A stretch of 64,000 nucleotides of DNA, from contig VXAY01003830.1 in NCBI GenBank assembly GCA_013399855.1, positions 238,900-302,899 on the forward strand, written 5' to 3'. Of this stretch, positions 1 through 12,463 are shown in pieces; the first letter of the stretch is position 1; each line of letters begins with the position of its first letter. Made by a program: the position numbers and the translations under genes. This DNA comes from Oxyruncus cristatus (Eukaryota > Chordata > Aves > Passeriformes > Cotingidae). The notes below the pieces were generated by a model. It saw only the letters and a program-made list of their open reading frames with translations. It searched no databases and was not told where the DNA came from.

Positions 1-304
1 CGCAGTTTTGCTGATACATAAGACATAAGTATTGAATATGAAGTAGTCACTAACATTTGAACTCTTGAACTGCTCATGTCTGACTTGAACTGTGTCTTGG
101 AAAAGGGTTGTGTTGATCAAGTGATCTTTCATGCTTTGACTTCCTTAGATCTCTTTTCACTGGCCAGACTCAACCATAAGTATAATCACAACAGCCAGGA
201 TTCACTTTTTGAGGAAACGTGCTTGTTTCTTCCCTTTAACTTTTAGATACAGTAAATTATTTCCAACTGATGCTCATACTGTAAACCAAGTGTAACAAAT
301 GTTC

Positions 305-314
305 AATAAATAAA
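305..314 (+). terminator. Possible mRNA 3' end: overlapping AATAAA signals
   Basis: Two overlapping AATAAA hexamers (305-310 and 309-314) follow about 300 bases of AT-rich DNA without a long ORF. This would fit the last part of a 3' UTR of a plus-strand gene whose body lies left of the window. AATAAA also occurs by chance in DNA this AT-rich, so this is a suggestion only. If real, that gene would converge with the candidate minus-strand gene whose stop codon would be at 351-353. Confidence 0.25.
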
Positions 315-350
315 ATGTTGCTTATTTTACAGTACCTGCACTTGGAAGTG

Positions 351-491
351 TTACCCAGAGAATTTTCCTAATTCAGTCCTGTCCTGAGTGATTCCTAATG
401 AAAGGCCTGTTACTTGGAACTGATCTGTGTTATATCTTTTGCTGCAGTGATCAGAAAAGACTTCCAAGACCATACAATTAGAGTTTGATTT
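351..491 (-). CDS. Candidate terminal coding exon, unknown protein
   Basis: On the minus strand a good 3' splice site (pyrimidine-rich tract ending in CTTTCAG, 499-492) is followed directly by 46 open codons and a TAA at 353-351. The piece starts KSNSNCMVLEVFSD and ends in DRTELGKFSG. It begins in phase 0, which matches the phase-0 donor of the candidate exon at 3495-3674. No family is recognised and no domain or membrane segment is visible. I see no minus-strand AATAAA between here and position 1, so a poly(A) site would lie outside the window or be non-canonical. Chance ORFs of this size are common, so confidence is low. Confidence 0.22.
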   Translation of the reverse strand, partial: KSNSNCMVLEVFSDHCSKRYNTDQFQVTGLSLGITQDRTELGKFSG

Positions 492-3400
492 CTGAAAGCA
501 GGATGGGAATGTTCCCATCCTGAAATTCGTGTAGATCACATTTTAATTGTATAATAAAAATATACAAGCCTTCATCTTTGCCCTTTTCTACTGAAATAGA
601 AGACCAACAAATTTGTTTTGTTGAATTACATAGACAGTGAACTAGCAAGTGGGAGTGTTTCTCAAGGAATTTATTAAATGAAACAACAGTTTCAACTATA
701 CAATTGCTTACTTTTAATATAGAAGAGTAATTTTTCTCAGAATGACCAATTAAGAAATGTCTGTTTTAAAGGGTCTGAATTGATCTACCATACCCTTAAA
801 TTCCTGTGGTACTTTGCAGCTCTTTTTCAGAGGAACATTTTTAAAGTTCATGTAGACAAAATGAAAAAAGCAGCTTCAGAGTTTGTAAAGTCACAATAAT
901 TTTCTTAGTCTTACTCTGTATTCTGTATTTTTACTGCCTTTCATTAACTTTTTAAATTCTAGTGTGGGAGTGTTATCACAAATGTAAGTAAGATTTTTGA
1001 GATTACAGACAGTTATTGAAAGTTTGTGTATAATGGGAATACATGCTTAATTTTGTGCAGTGAAAAGTAAGGTAATGGTTTGTCGCCTTAAATCATCAGG
1101 TGCTTCAAACTAGGAATTTATTAAGTCACAGACATTTGTAAACTTAATTGTTAATTATATCACTTTAATGCATTTCCGTGCAATGAAAACCTTCCCTTCA
1201 CTGAATTTTTCTTTTCAATGCTTTGTTCAGTGCTAGTTTTGGAAGTCTTTGTACAGTGTTGTTTCCTTTCTTCGTTTGCATTGAGGTATTTGAGAAAAAG
1301 CCTGCTACTCTTCGCCAGTAAAATAAGGGTTTTATTTGATTCAGTATCTTATTGCCTCTCTCCTTTTATGTGGTTTTGATTCGACTTTAATGAATAAAAG
1401 CTGCGAGAAAGTTGCAGGAAGTACAGTCCCTTATTTGCAGATCTAGATCATCAATGATCTTCAGCAGTTTTACTCATAGATTGCACCATAGTTTCTGGGA
1501 CAAGTTCCAGATTGTACAAATGAACATTTAAGACTTAAAGTTATTGTTCCTTAAGTAAAAAGAGTGTGAATTATAATTCAAAAAGCATTGCAGACTGAGG
1601 TGCCCATTTGAAGCCACTTTTCAAATGAATTGGCACTCATTTTCAGTATTAACTAAATGCTGTAGTTCCTGATGTGTAAATAGGATATATAATTTCAACA
1701 GAAACAGTAACAATTAAAGCTGTGATAGAATTGCAATACTGCTAGATTTTTAAAAGCTGGTGTTGTACAAGCAAATTGCATGTTTCAAAAGCTTTATGGA
1801 CACTCTCTTAAAATGAATAGAATTAGATATTTAATAGTGATCTGTATTAATAGTTTCAAGAGCTGCTTGTTTGTTTGGGAATTCACACAAAGCTGATGAA
1901 TGCTGCTTAAGCCTCATCATTAGTTGTCACTTAGCAGTTCACATCTTCAGAGTGCTGTATAAACATAAGGCAATTACAATGTCCCAATTATTGATTAAAT
2001 TAAATATGTGGTAGAGGAGCTGGAATGAATTTTCTTAAATACAGTCAATGCTTGTCAATGGATGATACTGATGTTAAAATACATTCGCTCAGTTTACTGA
2101 AGCTATGAATATACTACGTTTATTTTCAAAACTGAAGAAAATGTATGTTTTTCTCTTATGCCTATCTGCCAGGGACTTTTTATTGGAAATACTCTTAATA
2201 GCCTAATGCTTTTCTGAGGAGTTCCACAAGGCAATTGCATTAGACAGAAGGTGTCTTGGTTTTGAAGTCTCTGTTATGACAATTTACATTGTAATACAGT
2301 TTGGAAGAATCTTTAAAATTGTAATATATTACATTTATCCTTACCAGAGCTCGTGTCATCTGTATGTTGGCTCTAGTCAACTTACTAAAACTTTTTTAAA
2401 AGTAGAACTTGTGTGTATCAGATATGCATTCTTTATCATTGTCTTCAAATGTATTCAGAGGTCCTTTTATATATATTTATTAACTATGAAATGAAAACTT
2501 TAAAAGAATCGGAAGATTCAGACCTGGCATATTTTGCTTTAAAAACTGTTCACTATAGTTTTGGTCAGAAGAGTCACTAAGTCCTCCACATACTAAACTT
2601 CAAGTGACAAAGCTTGTAGAACGATCTAGAAGTGAAATCATCATGTGTATAGTTATGTGATAATTTTTTTTCTACATCTGAAATCAGATGCTCCTTCAAA
2701 GCACCCTCCAAAAGTTCATCAGATTTTCATGTGCTTTCCTGAATGGTATAGTAGTGAGTTTGTGCATAATGAGGTGTGGGAGCAGTTAGTTCTACGATGT
2801 CTCTTAATTTGCAGACCTGCTTGGTGGAGGACGGGGCATTAAGATTGGCATGAAGAATACTTACAAATATAAGTAGATCACAAAATACTAATTTGTTTCT
2901 TTATAGGTCAAATGCACAACCTTTAGCAATTAAAAACTATGCATTCTGAAGTTAAATTTGTAATTTGATTTATTATTAGTTATGGGTTTTATATAAATCC
3001 TAAATGTAGCATATCTGGTATCTGTAGTGAATATTTTAAATGTTATTTCAAAATTTAGTTGTATTTGCAGTCAGAATTACATCTCTGAACATTTTAATAT
3101 TAATCAAAATAATACAGGTAAAATTAACATTTCCATGTTGTAACCCCTTTTACATTGTGATGGCTAAGGTATATAAAGGGATCATGCAGTGGCTTGGGTT
3201 TAATATTGCTTTTTATATTGCTCTTCCTGTCCAGCTTGACATGTTTCTGAAAATATAGTCATGAGCTAGCTGAAATTTGCATAGAACTATTTTGAAAGAG
3301 CATGCTAAGGATGGTCTAGATAGTTGTTAGATTTGGAAATCAGTTTACGAAGGAACATTTTTAGGATTCTGTCTTTAGCAACACATAGGTGATGCGAACT

Positions 3401-3494
3401 GGGGAGCACATGCAAACACCATTGAGGAAACAATTAGAAGGCAAAATTACCTGCAATCTATATGATAAAATTAAAATAAGTAGAAAACACTTAC

Positions 3495-3674
3495 TGAACA
3501 ATAGCTTGTTAGACTGTGGTATTGTAAAACAAACATAAAAGTAGAATAGAGTTCTGGCAAGTGTGAGGTAGTGGCACACTTGTGCACCTCTTCTCTTGAC
3601 TTGTCTCTAAGCAGCCTGGGTCTGGAAAGTATTTGCTTTTCCACTCTATTAAACAAATCAGAGTGAAACATTTT
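3495..3674 (-). CDS. Candidate internal coding exon, 60 codons, unknown protein
   Basis: The minus strand reads GGCAG/AAAATG at the left border and TCA/GTAAGT (donor at 3494-3489) at the right border. Between them lie exactly 60 open codons in phase 0-0, starting KMFHSDLFNRVEKQILSRPR and ending in SLTSYCS. The middle is basic (RLLRDKSREEVHK). An alternative acceptor with a better pyrimidine tract (TTTCTTTATATATAG) lies about 60 bases further upstream on the minus strand and opens another frame that ends in TAA before the donor. The acceptor for the 60-codon frame is weak and the donor is strong. Unrecognised protein; it chains in frame with 6910-7338 and 351-491. Confidence 0.27.
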
Positions 3675-3699
3675 CTGCCTAAATGTAGCATACTCAGTA

Positions 3700-6600
3700 A
3701 CTCAAGCACTATATATAAAGAAAATAACTTGTTATTTACCAAAAAAATAATAGTTCAAGAAACATTACTACTGACAAAACGATTGGGAGGGTGAGGAGGA
3801 CAGTTCTACAAAAGAGAAGATGGAAGGAATTAATAAATATTCTTCTGCCATACCAAACATACATGTAAAGTGACCAGGTACTTCTAATTTTATAGCTCAT
3901 AAAAATAATTTTTGCTGAATTTTGGAATAAATTGCTGAATTTGGAACAATAGTGATGATGGAAAATATTTTTAAGAGCCAGATTTTTTTTCTAGATTAGT
4001 TGAGTAGCTGCAGATCAACTTGGGATTCTGTATTTTTCTGATTCAGTCCTAGATGGACAAAGCATTGTAGAGACTGTCCCTTTCAGAGGGATCATTCAGC
4101 ATGCACACTAGTGAAGTGTTGGATTTTACAGGGTCTTCTATGGAGTTGTTTTATTAAGTTGTGCTGCCTTTCAGTCTTTCTGGCCATGTAACTTCTCTTC
4201 TATTCTTGGCCCCTTAGATACTCATAACAGCAGGAGTCAAAAGAGTGTTCCTAGGAACTGGTGCTTTACAATTTGTACTTTTAGGGAGGCCCCTGGCAGG
4301 CTCTGGGTCTGTACTGTGTAACAATTCATAGGCATGACCAGAATGCTCCAGGCACTATGACTGGTTTGGAGGTTATGAAAACTTACTGATATAGATGTAA
4401 GTTGTTCTCTGCCAGCTGGCTTGAAGTGAATGAGAATATTTCTGGGCACAATTTCATTTCTTAATAGAGATGTAACCTGAGATCCTTTAGTTTCTCCACC
4501 TACACTGGTCTTGAACTATGTTCCATAGCATACTGCTGGATATTTTGGAAATACATGACAGGGACTGAAGTTAACATCTCTGTAACCTTAAAAGAGAAGA
4601 TGGAGGTGGAATTTTCATTACTGTTCAGCTTAAAATTTCTCACAGAGAATGACAAGAGATGAATTATTTGATGGAGATTTGATCCTATTTTCATACATTT
4701 TATATGTTCATTTTCTGTGGCCTTTTCTGTGAGAATGTCCTCCAGCAGGAGGTGCATACTTTACATCATCATGGCCAGATTTCAATAATTTGTTTGGAAG
4801 GATTGGAGCTTCATGGGTTTTGTTTTCTTCTAATGACAGAGTCAGAGTTAGAATTTAATCCTAGAATAAAGGAGGTACCAATCTTAATTTACTAGTCCAA
4901 GTAACAACATTGATTATGGTCCTGATGTTTCATGGATCAGTTCAACATCTGTCTGCCTATGAAATGTTTTTCCCCATCTCAATTAGGCCTTCTTGAGGGA
5001 AGTGTGTTAATTTTGCCAGGGTCAAGACTATTTCTTCGAGAAGGCTTCTCCATAGCATGAAATTTTCACAATGATTGGCTCTAGTCACTGTCATCTCATT
5101 ACAGAAAGTAGCTTGCAACACTTACTTGGCGACTTAGCTCTTACTGGACAGCTAAAATATCAAGTTAGCAGCTTGAGTCTTTTGGACTTTCTACAGCTGA
5201 GAGGAAATTTATATAAGAACTTGTAATCATCTTATAGGAACTTTCCTTGATAATTTCTGTCTGCTATGTTCTTCTATTGCAGACCAAGATGACTTTGGAA
5301 AATACTCATCTAGTATCTGTCAGTACATTGCTGATAATTAAATACCATCTTCATTTTACTCCTGGATAATACACATGGGGTGTATGTTTCTGTACATGTT
5401 CTCCATTCTCCACATATTTCATGGCTTTAGTGCTTTCTGAAATAGTCTAGGAATTTGAGAATCGAGGCAACCAGTCGCTAAGGAATTATCTTTGGCTTAG
5501 ATGTTAAAAAAATATTACATATCAAATAATGATGAGCTTCTCTTTATATTAGCAAACAATGTGGAAGAGACCTTTTCAGGAAGTAATTGGTCTGTTTTGG
5601 TTCATTAAGCTTTAAATTCATCTCTCTGTGTACCAACTCAGGATTGAGACACGTAAAAATTAGGTCAGTTTATGGATCGAGTGTGGGACAATATCCTCAG
5701 GGCTATCTTTCAGAATGGGGAGTTACATGAGGTCAATTGATGTTGTCAGTTCTCCTGCTCCAGAATTCTGTGATTATATTTCTCTTTGCCAGATCAGTAA
5801 CTGTGATCTATGCTTTAGGTAGGATTCACTTTCTGCACGGAATAATCTGTATGGTAAGGCAAGATGCAGCAATAATAATCTTTTTGGACAAGGCAATTAT
5901 TTCAAGATCCTACAAAAAGGACCAGACTCTTTTTTTCCCAGATATTCTTCAGTCTGTTTAGTATAGGTTTCACTCGCTTTCTTGCATGGATGCTGCAGTG
6001 GCACCTGGGATGAACACCCTTACGGTAGTCTAGAATAAGAAATATCCTAGTTACTAATAGGAGAGATGATGCAAGATCTACACATTCAGCTGTGTAGTTG
6101 TTCAAACACCTTTTCAAACTACGCTGTGTACTGAAGCAGGTATTCCAGCTTGTCAGGATCTGAAGTCAACTCAGGTTTCCCCTTTGTCCTCTTTGCCTTT
6201 CACAAATAGAGAATTCCTCAGCGAGATGGGAATCTTACTAATTTACAGTTCATAAAGAGTTAAGTTGTGACAGTGTTCAAGATGAGGACTTGATTAGCAC
6301 AGGTGTACGTAATTCAGTTACGTGTGTTCTGAGTACAGCTTTGGAATTTGTGTTATCAGTATGAGCCTCAAAATTGGCTTGGGGGGTATTCTGGTGTGTT
6401 GAAAGTGACCACACAGTTCTGTGACTCAGTTGTCTTCTAACTTTCTATTTCATTGTTTGTGCTGATAACTAAATTACTTCTGTCATTTCTCTCTTTAAAT
6501 GAGTGGAGATAGTATGGTTCAGATCTCTGATAGGATCCTTTGACTTTTTTCTGGTCATTCTTTCAGTACAAATTCCATCCCTGTGAGAATCAACAAAAGT

Positions 6601-6909
6601 CTGCTTGAAGTGGTCTCTTTGTATTTTGAAATTTGAGCATAAAGTGCATTTGTTCAGGGCAATATTCAAAACTAATAGTATTTGATTGTGCTGAAGTTTT
6701 GTATGAAGGAATTTGAAAATCTCTTGCTATTTATTGGATTCATGTTGTGCTACATTTACATGTGTTTTCAGATGAGAAGTCAAAGATCAAATACATGTAG
6801 CAGGAGATTCTTTGGTATTTCTCAGATAACTATCATTAAAATTCTTAGATCGTGTTGTTACTATCGATGTTGTTTCCCCACTTAATAAAGAAAAAGGGAG
6901 GGTACTCAC
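3700..6909. other. Non-coding stretch between candidate exons
   Basis: AT-rich DNA with no recognisable repeat family, RNA gene or homologous ORF. Short open frames are present on both strands (for example minus 4500-4757 and plus 5737-5961), but they lack paired splice sites of good quality. I read it as intron or intergenic sequence. Confidence 0.4.
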
Positions 6910-7338
6910 ATCAGCAACATTTTGGGAGTCACGTAAGATCCTTTTGTTTAATATTGTAGCAGTCATGTACTGATTTGCAGCAGAAGTTGAGGGGGCTTTG
7001 GCCCATTCACTACTGTAGTTTAGTGTAGTGTGTGTGTTCCAGGTCATGCAGAGGGGTCCCTGTTGCTGCACAGCCTTCCAGTCCAGATCGTAGCTGCATC
7101 TGGAATTGGAAGCTAACTGCATTAGACACGTGCAAACACGTAACAGAAAGGTCTTGCAGTTGGTAATACATTCAATACTACCTTGTTTCTGCATGAAAAG
7201 TTCATATATAGGCTTGGAAGTCTTTTGTTCTTCCACATTTAGGGGAAAAAATTTATTCTTCTGAATCAAGAGCAATAACCACTCATGAAAGTTTGTTCGA
7301 AGCTGGGCTTTTTTGACAGTCCCATTTTTCAAAAGATT
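6910..7338 (-). CDS. Candidate large internal coding exon, 143 codons, unknown protein
   Basis: This lies within the longest gap-free open frame in the window. On the minus strand the frame carries a TAA at 7344-7342, opens directly after CTAACAG (acceptor 7341-7339), and runs 143 codons to GAT/GTGAGT (donor 6909-6904), phase 0 at both ends. It begins NLLKNGTVKKAQLR and ends RILRDSQNVAD. It has a hydrophobic helix-like run (FHEWLLLLIQ) and several cysteines (near residues 55, 59, 67, 69, 79 and 95). The polypyrimidine tract before the acceptor is poor, which counts against it. I recognise no family. The open frame continues past the donor for about 40 codons, so it could also be part of a retained segment or chance. 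Confidence 0.33.
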
Positions 7339-8339
7339 CTGTTAGACATTAATATCTCCAAAGAATCATTATTATACAGGAATGTTTCATTAAACATTGC
7401 ATCTAGACAGTTGAAGAGGTCTGTTTCACAAAACTCTGTGGATAGCATTAAAGACTATGCTTTTTTCGTGAAGTATGTTACAAAGCATACTTTCTTATAA
7501 TTGGTATGCTAAAAAGTACTTCAATTGCAGTTTTTGCTTTGCTTAAATATTGGACTGGGTTTTAAAAGAAAATAAAATTTAAAAGCTGGATAGTATTAAA
7601 TCTTCCTAATAAGCAAGTCTCTCTTCCACTTAATTTGTGCTTTTGTTGTGGCTAACAAATAATTTGTTGTATGGGTTTTTCTGTACACCATTGATAGAAT
7701 ATATAAGCTTGTCATCCTAGTGTGCTGGAAATGCTACACTCAAATCAAGTGTTCCTTTCTGGTTTTGTATATCCTCACCTGCTCCTCACTGTAAATCATT
7801 GAGATGTCAAGAGCAGTGATTAATTAAGCTGCACGTGCAAGTGCTTTTTTTCACCTGTCAAGTAGGAAGAAAACTTACTAGAGTGAATTGTGTGATGCTG
7901 TTTAATTCATTTCTTTTTATTCCAAGCTCTGAGGTTTGCAGAAATATTTTACAGTCTAATTTTCATTAACATTTCTGTATTGATAATATGGTGTGATTTG
8001 GCAGCTATGACTATCCCAGATTATACTATAGGAAGGATTATATTTAAGGCTCATGAAAGATAAATAATCATGGTCTTGACACTGCTTGTAGTTTTATCTC
8101 GTGCTAGTCAGATGATTTTAAACTGTTATTTAAATTAACCAATTAATAGTACATAACTACCTATCGATTTCTTATTTATTTGTATGTATTGTAATACAGA
8201 TGTAATTTTATTGGAATTTGAAAAGCTTGGATGTTTTTCACAGTCTTTGGGGCAAACAAATTAAATTGTATAGTGATCTTAATCTATTATTAAAAGGTCC
8301 TGGAAAGGAAGATTACAAGGTAGATTCAGGTTTTGAATC

Positions 8340-9080
8340 AGTTTTGCCATTGGTTTAGCAGCGGGTGGGCAGGCAGATGCCTGCTCAGAGTAGAACCTAT
8401 TGCCATTTTTCACCATTGATAGAGTAGCCTTTCAGAGTCAATGAGCTCTGTCAATGTGAGCTTGTCAAGGCTACAACTTCATAGACCTGAGAGGCGGTTT
8501 GAGAGGTCAGCCCTTTTCAGGTTTGCTGTGATGCAAATGAACTTTAATGCTTAAACAACTATTGGAATTTTTATGTCTGCTCCTTGTTCTTTTTTCTTCA
8601 CAAAGTCATTGACGAGACATTCAGTGCTTTTTAAATTGGAAGTTGCATTGTGCTAAAGACCTAGTACAGATTTACGGAGGGCTGAAAGCAGTTAGATCAT
8701 GTTCTTTTCATGGTGCGATTAGAATCAAATCGATTTCCCTACAGCCTTCAGCATTCAGATGGCAATTTTAACAAAGCTTGGGGGCTAGACAAGGGACAAA
8801 ACGACTGAACTGAATGTTAATTACACTCTGCAGCCTTATTTTCTTTTGATTTGGAGCTGACTGGCAACTAAATTAACAAAAGTGTGACCATAACTGCTGC
8901 CCTATTTTCATTTAAAAGGAGAGCAGACTCTAAAAGGCTATCTTTACAAAGAAACAAGTGAGGTCTACTGATTATTGTTAAAGGGCACTGTCTTTAAAAA
9001 CATAATAATAAGAATAACCTCAAAAATACTCAATTTCCAGTTGATGTGATAAATTAGTCACTCCCACATCCACCTTCTGA
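8340..9080. promoter_or_regulatory. Possible conserved non-coding element / enhancer
   Basis: A repeat-free block with a sequence texture unlike the neighbouring poly-T-rich DNA: balanced strands, few homopolymers, many homeodomain-type TAATTA and ATTA cores, and a perfect POU octamer ATGCAAAT at 8531-8538. No frame is open for long. This texture is typical of conserved developmental enhancers in vertebrates, but conservation itself cannot be seen from one sequence, so this is inference. Confidence 0.28.
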
Positions 9081-10365
9081 TAATTTCTTGATTTGTGCTT
9101 TTAAAAATAAAGCAGAATAAAAAATTCAGTGTAATGAATAGTCATAGATAGCAATGATCTAATTTTTAATCATGTGACCACAGTACATACTTAGATGTGT
9201 TTCCCCACAACCGCATCAGTATTAAACTAGAGACAAACTGGTATTTGAAAAACAAGATGTTAATATTTGAGAGGAAATCAATAAATTTTGGTCCAATTTT
9301 TCTTAAACTTATTCTTGTTTCTCATTACAACACTTAGTTAGATTTGTTAAGGTTAATTTACGGTACTAGTATTTTGTAGTAATAACAGCAAGATGCTCTC
9401 TCATCCTTTCCCCTCACCCCTCTCCACCTTGTAAGGAAGCTGCAGCTGCACTAAGTTGTATTTGATCCTTGTCATTGCTCCGTCCTTTTGCACCTGCAGC
9501 TCTCTTGGTCTCATCTTAACACCTGGCACCATGAATTATCCTCTTTTTATTCACAGTCTGTAGCAAATCCCATTTACAGCTAAGCAATATATATTCTGGC
9601 AGTAAAATGACTATAAATGTCAGTATGTATTTCTCAAATGTAAATATAACTGAATAATTATACTCAAAATGCTGTGAAACTTTACAGCACAGAATGTCCT
9701 TTACTTTTAGCATACATAATCTTAAAAAGCTGTGCAGAACAGCTTTCAGGATTCCCTGTCTGAAGTGTCAAGTGTGGACAGTATTTGCAGTATTGTAAGG
9801 CAGTAAACCTTTGCTTTAGAATCCTAAATATTGGGTTTGCTCTTTATAAAAATCACATTCATTTGTGCAATTTACTGTAAATGCTGCATTTGATTTTTCA
9901 GTCTCTAAATCTGGATGTAAATACAACAAATTTCTCATTTAGAGTATTGTGCATTTGTACTTGACCTACAGAATTTCAAAATAGTTTGCAACATTTTTGA
10001 GTTTAGCTGCTGACCTTAGTGAGTGCACTTGGACCACTGATACTGAGGGAGCAGTGTTCCTGCTTTTTATACTTGGATCACTTTGAAATTTCTGTGATTT
10101 TAAAGTTACAACTGCCGTATGAACCAGACAGCATGTATATCAACAGTTTTTGTTCCAAAGTGGTTGAAAATAATTATCTGGCTGTCATAAAAAGTTGCTT
10201 CTGTCCTAGATACTATATAGTACTAGAGAAGTTCTGATAGTACTACAGACCACCCTGTACTCAGTCACTGTCCCGTACCTCTCTCCTTTTCACACAAAAG
10301 CAGCTGCAAAACAAAGTTTTTCTGAAACCAGTCAAGAGTAAAATTCTTTCTCATTTGTCTTCCAG

Positions 10366-10422
10366 ACACGAAGATCGATTGAGAAGTTATTAGAATGGGA
10401 AAACAATAGGTTATACCACAAG
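10366..10422 (+). CDS. Candidate 57-nt coding exon (TRRSIEKLLEWENNRLYHK)
   Basis: A strong acceptor (TTTCTCATTTGTCTTCCAG) is followed by 57 bases open only in phase 0, ending CACAAG/GTGAGTGCC, a near-perfect donor. The translation TRRSIEKLLEWENNRLYHK is markedly protein-like: a charged, amphipathic helix resembling coiled-coil or IQ-adjacent segments. The block carries two CpGs in CpG-poor surroundings, as expected if codons were under constraint. It is the most exon-like short block in the window. I cannot name the protein. The next block at 10589 continues in phase 0 after a 166-base intron. Confidence 0.4.
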
Positions 10423-10588
10423 GTGAGTGCCGCAGGGAGCAGCTTCGTACTGTTGGAGTTTGAATTGCACAGTATGGAAACAGATGCTTTTGTTGAACAA
10501 AAAATATGAAAGGTGGACAAATGGGCTAGTCTGTGTGCTGCAATAAAATACAGCTCATTTTTCTTCTTTTTCTTTCCTCCTTGTCTAG

Positions 10589-10648
10589 CTGTGCTTGCAT
10601 TGGAGACTAAGCAAAAGGAAATGTGAAACGAATAACATGATGGAATAT
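10589..10648 (+). CDS. Candidate 60-nt coding exon following 10366-10422
   Basis: An unusually long pyrimidine tract (TTCTTCTTTTTCTTTCCTCC, ending TTGTCTAG) precedes 60 bases that end in GAATAT/GTAAGTTAAA. Phase 0 is open for all 20 codons (LCLHWRLSKRKCETNNMMEY), consistent with splicing from 10422. The content is basic. The close spacing and two strong splice sites support a real exon pair. The peptide itself matches nothing I know, so a non-coding or alternative exon remains possible. Confidence 0.33.
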
Positions 10649-12463
10649 GTAAGTTAAAGGGCTGTTTTGTGAGTTTCTCTATTAAATGATCATTTATTTT
10701 GCTTCTGATCTTATTCTTTTCATGATTATTAATCAGTAAAGGTGTCAGGAGCTTAATCGCCTGAGTGCCAGGATTTTCTACGGTTCACAGATGCATGGTT
10801 TCATGTGCAGGACTGATTTATAAAGTTATGAATGACTTGAAAACAAGGCTTCACTGTGTTCTGAAAAATAATAAATTAATTGCCAAGATAAAATAGCTTG
10901 AACATGTGCTGATGGAGTGTGAAATTTTAGATGCTGTATAAAGAATAACCACAACTTTGGTTACGCAGCAAGTCAGATATGGCTATTTTATATAATGCTA
11001 ATCAAGTCTAAAAGTATGGAAGAAGACCTTTCAACTAAGCTGTTGGAGCTTAAGAAACCTTTTTAAATTTTAACTGCCCCTTACCTCAACTATCTTGAAA
11101 GTATCTTTATCTCCAACTGGTGTCACTAAAATATTTTTAAGTCAGTCTCTGGAGTTTTAATTTACTTCAGTCTTTGGCTGAGACTCCATAAGCCCCTCTT
11201 GGAAATATACAGTGAGAAGTTATATGTGGTATAAAATGAGTGATGCCCAGTATGGGATTGCAGTTTGTTTAGCTCGCAACTTTCTCCTTTTGGTGCTTTT
11301 CTTGTTTTCATTTTCAGAATGTCTTGGAATTGCATAGGATAGGATGAAATGAAGCTGCTAAAATATGAGAAACATTAGAATTTCCACAATTTCTTTTAAT
11401 GCTTTAGGAACTGGACAATAAGAAGGTTAACCCTTTAAAAATAAAGATTAGCTTTTGAGAAATATCTACTGTATTAGTTGTAATTGATCTGTGATCTTCC
11501 ATTACACAGTACTCAGTCTATTCTTTGAAATAACGAAGTTATAATGCATATTTAAACATTATTAAACAGTTCAAAATTATATTAAAATGATCTTGATCTT
11601 TTAGTCTTCCCCTTTTTCCTGTTTTTGCATTAGATCTTATTTCTAGCCTGAAATAGAAGGTCTTAAAAATGCCTTTTTTACAGAATGACTCTATTCAGCT
11701 CACTGAATAAGTACTTTTTGTAACATCTATTCTACCAAATTTTGGGGGTTAGACGCGTGAGTGTGACTGAAAACACAAAAAGTCAAATTTCAGAAAGTAG
11801 ACTTAAGCTTTCCCTAAGTGGTTCTCAATTTCCTGAAAACTTTGTTTTTCCACAGGAAACAGTCAAAGCCAATGGTCTCAGATTCAATTGAAAAAAAACA
11901 CAATGCAAGTTTGTAAATACTATGGCCCAGCAATGTTTACAGATGAATATTCATTTTTTTAAATATAATTTAAAATCAGTTGACCTGTTTACATTAATAA
12001 TATATATGCATGAACATACAGTTTTATGGGATGAAGGTCAAAGATCTTATTTTCAATTTGTGAAACATCTGGTATTGTCTCTGGGTATACTTAGTGAGAG
12101 AATTTTTACAAAACCTCACTGTACTGTTTTCTCATTTTCAGTGAACTGCTTTGCTAGTCTCTGTAAAAACTGCCCTTATTGTGTTCGTGATTTAATTTTA
12201 AATAATAAACATCTTCAATTTTTTTTCAGAACAAATGATTTAAATTAGATTCTTGTACCCAAAACTTGGTGCTTTGCTGAATTTGAAATTCACTGTTGTA
12301 GATGCTAAATTAAATAAATAATTCTAGAAATTAAGGAAGACAAGATAGTCTTGTACCTTTGGCATTACCACAGTGTTCCAGCTTTACTTCTTGATCCCTT
12401 TTTGAAACCTTGCCTGAATATCAGAAGCCCTGGTATTTCTGCAGAATCCAGTGGTTGACTCAC

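Noticed and set aside
963..983. 21-nt micro-exon-like block (AAATTCTAG / ...ACAAAT / GTAAGT)
   Set aside because: Both splice sites are good, but a 21-base block without a linked neighbour cannot be told from chance.
2645..2842. Plus-strand ORF with FPEWYSSEFVHNEVWEQLV
   Set aside because: Protein-like and preceded by a TTTTTTTTCTACATCTGAAATCAG acceptor, but the only strong donor (GTGAGT at 2752) cuts it into a fragment with no partner exon found.
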